Shown in pieces: positions 58,560 to 64,000 of a stretch of 64,000 bases of DNA. The first letter of the stretch is position 1. Every line of letters begins with the position of its first letter. Source of the stretch: 40CM-4-69-5 sp036556905 (GTDB lineage Bacteria; Methylomirabilota; Methylomirabilia; Rokubacteriales; CSP1-6); contig DATBIM010000033.1 of NCBI GenBank assembly GCA_036556905.1, positions 21,630 to 85,629 on the forward strand. Direction: 5' to 3'. Under the pieces are notes generated by a model. It was not told the DNA's origin, searched no databases, and was given only the letters and a program-made list of their open reading frames with translations. The translations under genes were made by a program, and so were the position numbers.

Positions 58560-59354
58560 ATGGACCTCGGCTTGAAGGGCAAAGTGGTCCTCGTCACCGG
58601 TGGCAGCAAAGGCATCGGCAAGGCGGTGGCCCGCGGCCTGGCCCAGGAGGGGGCCAGGGTGTCGATCTGCGCGCGGACCCGGACGGAGCTGGATGCCGCG
58701 GCCACGGAGCTGGCCAAAGAGACGGGGGGCGAGGTCTTCGCCGTGGCCGGCGATCTCACGCGCGAGGCCGACGTGCAGAGGATCGTGGAGGCCACGGTGG
58801 CCCGCTTCGGCCGCATCGACGTCCTCGTCAACAATGCTGGCGCGGCGCCCGGTGGCCTCCTGCTCGACCTCACCGAGGAGGACTGGCACAAGGCCCTGGA
58901 GCTCAAGTTCCTGGGCTACGTCCGGTGCATGAAGGCCGTCATCCCCCACATGCTCAGGCAGGGTGGGGGGCGGATCGTGAACATCATCGGGAACGACGGG
59001 GTGAAGCCGATCGGCGTCGAGCTGACGCCGAGCGCGGCCAATGCCGCCGACCTCGCCGTCACCGTCGCCCTGGCCGAGCAGTACGGTCGCCACAACATCT
59101 GCATCAACGCCATCAATCCCGGGCCAGTGGCCACCGAGCGGTGGGAGACGCTGATCGGCGGGATCGCGCGCATCCGCCAGATCCCCGTGGCCGAGGCCCA
59201 GAAGCGGGCGGAGGCCAGTATCCCGCTGGGTCGCATCTGCACCCCCGAGGAGGTGGCCAACGTCGCGGTGTTCGTCGCCTCGCCACGGGCGAGCTTCATG
59301 AACGGCGCGCTCATCACGCTGGACGGTGGGCAGCGCAAGGCCCTGCTCGACTGA
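58560..59354 (+). CDS. Short-chain dehydrogenase/reductase-like protein lacking the catalytic Ser-Tyr-Lys
   Basis: A 264-residue SDR-fold protein. The cofactor site TGGSKGIG (13-20) and NNAGAAPGG are normal. At the place of the catalytic serine it reads IVNIIGNDG, and where Y-X-X-X-K is expected (about residues 152-162) it reads VELTPSAANAAD, so both catalytic residues are missing. CINAINPGPVATERW and the C-terminal ALITLDGGQ are typical. Some SDR relatives linked to molybdenum hydroxylases share this change; a different chemistry or a non-catalytic role is possible. It sits between the amidase and CoxM-like genes. Confidence 0.85.
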   Translation: MDLGLKGKVVLVTGGSKGIGKAVARGLAQEGARVSICARTRTELDAAATELAKETGGEVFAVAGDLTREADVQRIVEATVARFGRIDVLVNNAGAAPGGLLLDLTEEDWHKALELKFLGYVRCMKAVIPHMLRQGGGRIVNIIGNDGVKPIGVELTPSAANAADLAVTVALAEQYGRHNICINAINPGPVATERWETLIGGIARIRQIPVAEAQKRAEASIPLGRICTPEEVANVAVFVASPRASFMNGALITLDGGQRKALLD

Positions 59355-59387
59355 CGCGCGTATCCGTCCGCCCAGCGCAGGATTGTC

Positions 59388-60266
59388 GTGAAGCCTCCCA
59401 GGTTTGACTATCTGGCCCCGACCTCCGTGGAGGAGACGCTGGCCCTCCTGGCCGAGCTCGGGGAGGGCGCGAAGCTGCTGGCCGGGGGACAGAGTCTCGT
59501 CCCGCTCCTGAACTTCCGCCTCGTGCGGCCCCAGCACCTGGTGGACCTCAACGCCGTCGCCGACCTGGCCGGCATTCGTGAGGACGATGGGCACATCGTG
59601 ATCGGCGCGATGACCCGTCAGCGCGCCGTGGAGACCTCCGCGCTAGTGCGCCGGCGCTGCCCGCTCCTGGCCGAAGCCATGCCCCAGATCGGCCACGTGC
59701 AGATCCGGAACCGGGGCACGATCGGGGGCAGCCTGGCCCACGCCGATCCCGCCGCCGAGCTGCCGGCCGTCGTGGCCGCGCTCGACGGGGAGCTGGTGGT
59801 GCGCAGCGCGCGGGGACGGCGAGTCCTCAAGGCGGAGCAGTTCTTCCTGGGCTATCTCTCGACCGCGGCCGAGCCCAGCGAGCTGCTGGTGGAGGTGCGG
59901 CTGCCCGCGGTGCCACCGCGCACGGGGACCGCTTTTCTGGAGGTGAGCCGCCGCCATGGCGATTTCGCCCTCGTCGGGGTGGCGGCCACGATCACCCTCG
60001 ACGAGGCAGGGGTGTGCACGGGCAGCGCCATCGTGTTGACGGGCGTGGGTCCCACACCGGTCGTGGCCCGGGAAGCGGCCAGAGCCCTGGTGGGCGTGAA
60101 GCCCTCGGCGGCGGCCTTCGCCGACGCCGGCCGCCGGGTGGCGGCGATGCTGAGGCCCGATGGCGACATGCATGCGTCCCGTGAGTACCGGCAGCACGTG
60201 GGTGGCGTGCTCACCGCCCGGGCTCTGGCCCGGGCGGCCGAGCGGGCCGCCGGAGACGACGAATGA
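59388..60266 (+). CDS. CoxM-type FAD subunit of molybdenum hydroxylase
   Basis: A 292-residue medium subunit. The FAD-binding motifs are AKLLAGGQSLVPLLNFRL and TIGGSLAHADPAAELPA, with IRNRGT between, followed by the C-terminal CoxM domain. It passes electrons from the iron-sulphur subunit to the acceptor. It starts at GTG 59388 and overlaps the CoxS-like gene by ATGA, giving the M-S-L order. Confidence 0.94.
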   Translation: MKPPRFDYLAPTSVEETLALLAELGEGAKLLAGGQSLVPLLNFRLVRPQHLVDLNAVADLAGIREDDGHIVIGAMTRQRAVETSALVRRRCPLLAEAMPQIGHVQIRNRGTIGGSLAHADPAAELPAVVAALDGELVVRSARGRRVLKAEQFFLGYLSTAAEPSELLVEVRLPAVPPRTGTAFLEVSRRHGDFALVGVAATITLDEAGVCTGSAIVLTGVGPTPVVAREAARALVGVKPSAAAFADAGRRVAAMLRPDGDMHASREYRQHVGGVLTARALARAAERAAGDDE

Positions 60267-60736
60267 TCGAGCGCGCCATCCGCGTCACCGTCAACGGGCG
60301 GACCTACGAGCGGACCGTCGAGGCGCGCAAGACGCTGGCCGACTTCCTGCGCGACGACCTGGAGCTGACCGGAACCCACCTGGGCTGCGAGCACGGCGTG
60401 TGCGGGGCGTGCACGATCGCCCTCGACGGGGCCGCCGTCCGCTCCTGTCTGCTCTTTGCCGCGCAGGTGCACGGGTGTGAGATCCAGACCGTCGAAGGGC
60501 TGGCCGAGGGCGATCGCCTCAACCCGCTGCAGGAGGCCTTCCGCGAGCACCATGGCCTGCAGTGCGGCTTCTGCACGCCGGGCCTCCTCATGACCCTCAC
60601 TTGCTTCCTGCGCGAGTGTCCCGATCCCTCCGAGGCCCAGATCCGCGAAACAATCGCCGGGAACCTCTGCCGCTGCACGGGCTACCGGAACATCGTGGCG
60701 GCCACGCGGGCCGCCGCGGCGACGGTGCGGCGCTGA
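60263..60736 (+). CDS. CoxS-type [2Fe-2S] subunit of molybdenum hydroxylase
   Basis: A 157-residue protein with a plant-type [2Fe-2S] cluster (cysteines 42, 47, 50, 62; GCEHGVCGACTI) and a helical-domain cluster (cysteines 101, 104, 136, 138; CGFCTPG and CRCTGY). It bridges the molybdenum site and FAD. It is coupled on both sides by ATGA and TGATG overlaps. Confidence 0.96.
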   Translation: MIERAIRVTVNGRTYERTVEARKTLADFLRDDLELTGTHLGCEHGVCGACTIALDGAAVRSCLLFAAQVHGCEIQTVEGLAEGDRLNPLQEAFREHHGLQCGFCTPGLLMTLTCFLRECPDPSEAQIRETIAGNLCRCTGYRNIVAATRAAAATVRR

Positions 60737-63084
60737 TGGCCGGGGCGGTGGGACGCTCGGTGCGGCGCAAGGAGGACCACCGACTGCTGACCGGCCGCGG
60801 CAAGTACGCCGCCGACTTCCGGCTGCCCGGGATGCTCCACGCCGCCGTGCTGCGCTCGCCGCACGCCCACGCCAGTCTGGGAGCGATCCGGACCAAGGCC
60901 GCACTGACCCTGCCCGGCGTGGTGGCCGTGGTGACGGCCGAGGATCTCGGAGCCATCGGGCGTATCCCGGTGCGTCTGGGCCAGCGCCCGAGCGCCACCG
61001 CGATCGCCTGCCTACAGCCGCCGCTGGCCCGGGAGAAGGTTCGGTACGTCGGCGAGCCCATGGCGGTCGTCCTCGCCGAGAGCCGCTATCTGGCCGAGGA
61101 CGCGCTCGATCTCCTGGACGTCGACTACGATCCGCTCCCCCCGGTCGCCGACGCCCGGCGCGCGGTGGAGCGCGGGTCGCCCGTGCTCCACGAGGCGATC
61201 GACTCCAACGTCGTGGACACGCTGCACACGCACCGGGGCGATGCCCGGGCCGCCCTGGCCGCCGCGCGTCACCGGGTGGGCGAGCGCTTCACGATCCAGC
61301 GCCACACCGGTGTGCCCCTGGAGACTCGCGGCCTCACGGCGGCCTACGAGTCCGGCTCCGGCGTGCTGCGGCTGTGGGGGGTGGCCAAGGTGCCGCACTT
61401 CAACCGGCGGGTGCTGGCCGACCTCCTCGGCCATCCCGAGCACCTGATCCACTTCATCGAGCTGGAGGTCGGCGGCGGCTTCGGCGTCCGCGGTGAGTTC
61501 TATCCCGAGGATCTGGTCGTGCCGTGGGCGGCCCGCCGGTTCGGCCGGCCCGTGCAATGGATCGAGGACCGACGCGAGCACCTGATGGCCACCAATCACT
61601 CGCGCCAGCAGTACCACGACATCGAGATCGGGTTCGACGCCGACGGCCGGATCGTGGCGCTGCTGGATCGGTTCATGGTGGACATGGGGGCCTACATCCG
61701 GACTCACGGTGTCACGGTGCCGGAGCTGACCGCTGCCCTGTTGCCGGGACCATACCGGATTCCCCACTACCTGTCCGAGATCCGCTGCGTGCTCACCAAC
61801 AAGACGCCCAGCGGAACCTATCGCGGCCCCGGTCGCTTCGAGTGCACGTTCGTGCGCGAGCGTCTGCTGGACATCGCCGCCCAGCGGCTCGGTCTCGACC
61901 CTCTCGAGCTGCGCCGGCGCAACTTCGTGGCTCCGGCCGAGATGCCCTACGAGGTCGGCAGCGGCTCGCTGAACCAGAAGACGGTGTACGACTGCGGCGA
62001 CTATCGCTCCGCCCTCGACCGAGCGCTGGAGGCGGTGGGCTACGAGGCGGCCCGGGCCGAGCAGGCTGAGGCCCGGCGCGGGGGCCGCCTGATCGGCATC
62101 GGGGTGGCCTGCCTCGTCGAGAAGGCGGGGCTCGGTCCCTGGGAGTACGCGCGCGTGGAGGTCGATGGGACGGGCCACGTCGTCGTCTACTCCGGGATCG
62201 CCGCCGTGGGCCAGGGGATCGAGACGACCCTGGCCCAGGTCACCGCCGACGAGCTGAACGTCTCCCCGGAGGCCATCACCGTGGTCCACGGTGATAGCGC
62301 CCAGGTCCCGTTCGGGGTGGGCGGCTTCGCCAGCCGCGGCGCGGCGGTGGCCCTGCCGGCGGCCGTGGAGGCGGCCCGCAAGGTGCGGGCGAAGATCGTC
62401 CGCGTGGCCGCCTCGCTGCTCGAGGCGGCCGCCGAGGACCTGGTGCTGGAGGGCGGCGCCGTTCACGTGCGCGGCCTGCCCGACCGGCGCGTGACCTTCC
62501 GCGAGCTGGCCCGCGCTGCCGTGCCCGGGCCGCCCGGCATGGAGCCCGGCCTCTACGCCACCCACTTCTTCGAGGCGCCGAAGATGACGTACCCGTACGG
62601 GACCCATGTGGCGGTCGTCGAGGTCGACCCCGACACGGGCGGCGTGAGGTTGCTCAAGTACGCCATCGCCTACGACATCGGCCGGGCGGTGAACCCCATG
62701 ATCGTCGACGGACAGCTCGTCGGCGCGCTGGCCCAGGGGATCGGCGGCGCCCTCTTCGAGGAGCTGGTCTACGACGCTCAGGGTCAGCCGCTCGCCACCA
62801 CCTTCATGGACTACCTGATCCCGACGGCCATGGAGATGCCGGCGGCGACCGAGGTGCGGATCCTGGAGGAGACGCCCACCCCGCTGAACCCGCTCGGCGT
62901 CAAAGGGGTGGGGGAGGGCGGTAGCTCAGGGTGCGGCGGCGCCATCGCCAACGCGGTCGCCGATGCGCTGGCGCCGCTCGGCGTCGGCATCACCGCGCTG
63001 CCCCTGTCCCCGGACCGGCTCCTGGCGCTGATCCGATCTCGCGCTGAACCAGCCCCGGGGCCCGGGCTTCTTGACCGCTCCTGA
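60736..63084 (+). CDS. CoxL-type molybdopterin subunit of molybdenum hydroxylase
   Basis: A 782-residue large subunit with VGRSVRRKEDHRLLTGRGKY at the N-terminus, LEVGGGFGVRGEFYPED, GTYRGPGRFECTFVRER, SGIAAVGQGIETTLAQV and the catalytic glutamate E727 in KGVGEGGSSG. The YRGPGR loop instead of AYRCSFR excludes form I CO dehydrogenase. With the M and S subunits it forms a complete enzyme of the xanthine oxidase family. The product at 54716-57052 is a diverged second large subunit. Substrate unknown; an aromatic N-heterocycle or aldehyde is plausible. Confidence 0.95.
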   Translation: MAGAVGRSVRRKEDHRLLTGRGKYAADFRLPGMLHAAVLRSPHAHASLGAIRTKAALTLPGVVAVVTAEDLGAIGRIPVRLGQRPSATAIACLQPPLAREKVRYVGEPMAVVLAESRYLAEDALDLLDVDYDPLPPVADARRAVERGSPVLHEAIDSNVVDTLHTHRGDARAALAAARHRVGERFTIQRHTGVPLETRGLTAAYESGSGVLRLWGVAKVPHFNRRVLADLLGHPEHLIHFIELEVGGGFGVRGEFYPEDLVVPWAARRFGRPVQWIEDRREHLMATNHSRQQYHDIEIGFDADGRIVALLDRFMVDMGAYIRTHGVTVPELTAALLPGPYRIPHYLSEIRCVLTNKTPSGTYRGPGRFECTFVRERLLDIAAQRLGLDPLELRRRNFVAPAEMPYEVGSGSLNQKTVYDCGDYRSALDRALEAVGYEAARAEQAEARRGGRLIGIGVACLVEKAGLGPWEYARVEVDGTGHVVVYSGIAAVGQGIETTLAQVTADELNVSPEAITVVHGDSAQVPFGVGGFASRGAAVALPAAVEAARKVRAKIVRVAASLLEAAAEDLVLEGGAVHVRGLPDRRVTFRELARAAVPGPPGMEPGLYATHFFEAPKMTYPYGTHVAVVEVDPDTGGVRLLKYAIAYDIGRAVNPMIVDGQLVGALAQGIGGALFEELVYDAQGQPLATTFMDYLIPTAMEMPAATEVRILEETPTPLNPLGVKGVGEGGSSGCGGAIANAVADALAPLGVGITALPLSPDRLLALIRSRAEPAPGPGLLDRS

Positions 63085-63145
63085 TCGGGCAGGCTACTCT
63101 CCCCAGCAGCCGGGAGCCGAGCGGCAGATACGGGAGGCGTCGGTC

Positions 63146-63622
63146 ATGGAGTCTCCTCTCCACGGCCCTGAAGAGGCGGATCGCCTGGATGCGTCGGCGC
63201 GCTCCGATGACGCCCGGATCAAGCATCTGGAGCGGGTCCCGCTCTTCAGTGGCCTCAGCGACGACCAGTTGGGTCGCGTCGCGGGCATCTCCAAGATTGT
63301 GGAGGCTCGCGCGGAGACTGTCTTGACCCGGATGGGAGAGCCGGGCGATTCGTTCTTCGTCCTGATCGACGGCCGGGCGTCGGTGCAGACGCAGGTCGGC
63401 GTCGGCGATCCGCTCAAACCGGGCGACTTCTTCGGCGAGATGAGCCTGCTCGACGGCGGCCCCCGCTCGGCCACGGTCGTCACCGAGACCGCGGCCCGCC
63501 TGCTGGTGATCACCCGGCGGGACTTCGCCCACCTGCTGGCGGAGGCCCCGGAGCTGAACCGGGCGGTGCTGGCCGTGCTGTGCCGCCGGGTACGCCAGGC
63601 CGAGCAGGCCCTCAACGCGTGA
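63146..63622 (+). CDS. Cyclic-nucleotide-binding domain protein (no DNA-binding domain)
   Basis: A 158-residue protein that is essentially one cNMP-binding beta-roll: ERVPLFSGLSDDQLGRVAG, RMGEPGDSFFVLIDGRASV, and the phosphate-binding cassette FFGEMSLLDGGPRSATV with its glutamate and arginine. No helix-turn-helix follows, so it is a sensor or adaptor rather than a Crp-type regulator. ATG 63146 has GGGAGG eight bases upstream. Its stop overlaps the next gene by GTGA, tying it to a toxin-antitoxin-like pair. Confidence 0.88.
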   Translation: MESPLHGPEEADRLDASARSDDARIKHLERVPLFSGLSDDQLGRVAGISKIVEARAETVLTRMGEPGDSFFVLIDGRASVQTQVGVGDPLKPGDFFGEMSLLDGGPRSATVVTETAARLLVITRRDFAHLLAEAPELNRAVLAVLCRRVRQAEQALNA

Positions 63623-63852
63623 GCCTCGAGGGGGCCCGCCCGGACGGGCCGGAGGCGGCGGCCGCGCGGCTGCGCCTGGCCCTGGACCTGTTCGAGACGG
63701 GCGTGCGGATCATGCGCCAGCGCCTGCTCCGGCAGCACCCGGGTCTGACGCCGGGCGAGATCGACGAGCGCCTGGACCGCTGGCTCTTGGAGCGCCCGGG
63801 CGCGGAGTTCGGCGACTCCCCGGGGCGTCCCGGCCCCTGGCCACGGCGCTGA
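63619..63852 (+). CDS. Rv0078B-like antitoxin candidate
   Basis: A 77-residue protein from GTG 63619 (GTGA overlap). RLRLALDLFETGVRIMRQRL followed by HPGLTPGEIDERLDRWLLERPG matches small proteins that pair with AbiEii-type nucleotidyltransferases (Rv0078A/Rv0078B type). It is immediately followed, with overlap, by such a nucleotidyltransferase. It is very likely the antitoxin partner, but the assignment rests on pattern memory and context. Confidence 0.65.
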   Translation: MSLEGARPDGPEAAAARLRLALDLFETGVRIMRQRLLRQHPGLTPGEIDERLDRWLLERPGAEFGDSPGRPGPWPRR

Positions 63853-64000
63853 GCCGGCTCGAATCCGTCCTGCGCCGTGCCGCCGGGGACCTCCAGGCCC
63901 TCGGCAGGGGATGGGCGGTGGTCGGCGCTCTCGCGGTCTCGGCGCGCACGGAGCCGCGCTTCACGCGAGACGTCGATCTGGTGGTGGCCGTGCAGAGCGA
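63837..64000 (+). CDS. AbiEii-type nucleotidyltransferase toxin, N-terminal part (cut by window edge)
   Basis: The frame reads ATALSRLESVLRRAAGDL, then WAVVGALAVSARTEPRFTRD and DVDLVVAVQ, to the window end. This is the nucleotidyltransferase opening of AbiEii/AbiGii-family toxins, with the D-X-D metal motif in DVDLVV. The conserved G-S is G-A here. No ATG or GTG lies before it in frame; CTG 63837 or 63849 is the nearest codon, so the start is unclear and initiation may be coupled to the antitoxin stop. Confidence 0.65.
   Translation, partial: MATALSRLESVLRRAAGDLQALGRGWAVVGALAVSARTEPRFTRDVDLVVAVQS

Overview
The window is 64 kb of a very GC-rich bacterial chromosome (third codon positions are almost all G or C). 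It is densely coded, with many start/stop overlaps (ATGA, GTGA, TGATG). Diderm features are clear: an outer-membrane barrel protein, lipoproteins, and periplasmic glucan synthesis (OpgGH). The mix of high GC, TAXI solute receptors, many CoxL-type molybdenum hydroxylases, CaiB-type CoA transferases, amidohydrolases and a MauG-type dihaem protein resembles soil lineages such as Rokubacteria/Methylomirabilota or high-GC Proteobacteria. This assignment is inference from gene content; there is no rRNA to settle it.

Layout. 1-5.5 kb: a partial GH57 branching enzyme divergent from treZ (trehalose from glycogen-like glucan), then a glutamate-1-semialdehyde-aminomutase-like transaminase, a PCuAC-like lipoprotein and a dihaem peroxidase. 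5.6-6.0 kb: tRNA-Phe with the decayed 3' end of a tyrosine integrase reading through it, an old attachment site. 6-11.7 kb: a small GlsB-type membrane protein, a frameshifted outer-membrane protein, an HdeA-like protein, two multi-pass membrane proteins and an FMN 2-hydroxyacid oxidase.

11.7-25 kb holds the most interesting system. On the minus strand lie a PF10091 'glucoamylase-like' enzyme, a complete CUT1 receptor/permease set without ATPase, a large (alpha/alpha)6-barrel glycosidase with a discoidin domain, a GH1 beta-glucosidase, and then OpgG and OpgH. OpgH makes a beta-1,2-linked glucan, and PF10091 and OpgG/OpgD relatives include beta-1,2-glucanases. I therefore read this as a candidate locus that both makes and recycles a periplasmic beta-glucan. 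Divergent from it (25.4-30.7 kb) are a histidine kinase, an NtrC-type sigma-54 activator, a lone receiver protein, a DksA/TraR protein, a DUF1344-like protein and an OtsB-like protein. Two sigma-54 type -24/-12 sites fall in the short intergenic gaps here, one of them a perfect consensus.

30.8-48.5 kb is a catabolic and envelope region: an AprA/FrdA-like flavoprotein with a two-cluster ferredoxin, a patatin-like lipoprotein, a CoA transferase, a lipase-like lipoprotein, a TAXI receptor, a Nudix hydrolase, three amidohydrolases, a second CUT1 transporter without ATPase, and an HpaB-type monooxygenase coupled to an enamidase-like amidohydrolase. 49.4-50.7 kb is a small graveyard: an IS481-type transposase remnant, a RelE/Phd-type toxin-antitoxin pair with its own promoter/operator, and a truncated kinase-like gene.

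50.7-63.1 kb: a peptide/nickel-type ABC importer without its ATPases, a cupin, a solitary CoxL-type molybdopterin subunit with a good sigma-70 promoter, an amidase, an SDR protein lacking its catalytic residues, and a complete CoxM-CoxS-CoxL molybdenum hydroxylase. The window ends in a cyclic-nucleotide-binding protein translationally coupled to an Rv0078B-like antitoxin and an AbiEii-type nucleotidyltransferase cut by the window edge.
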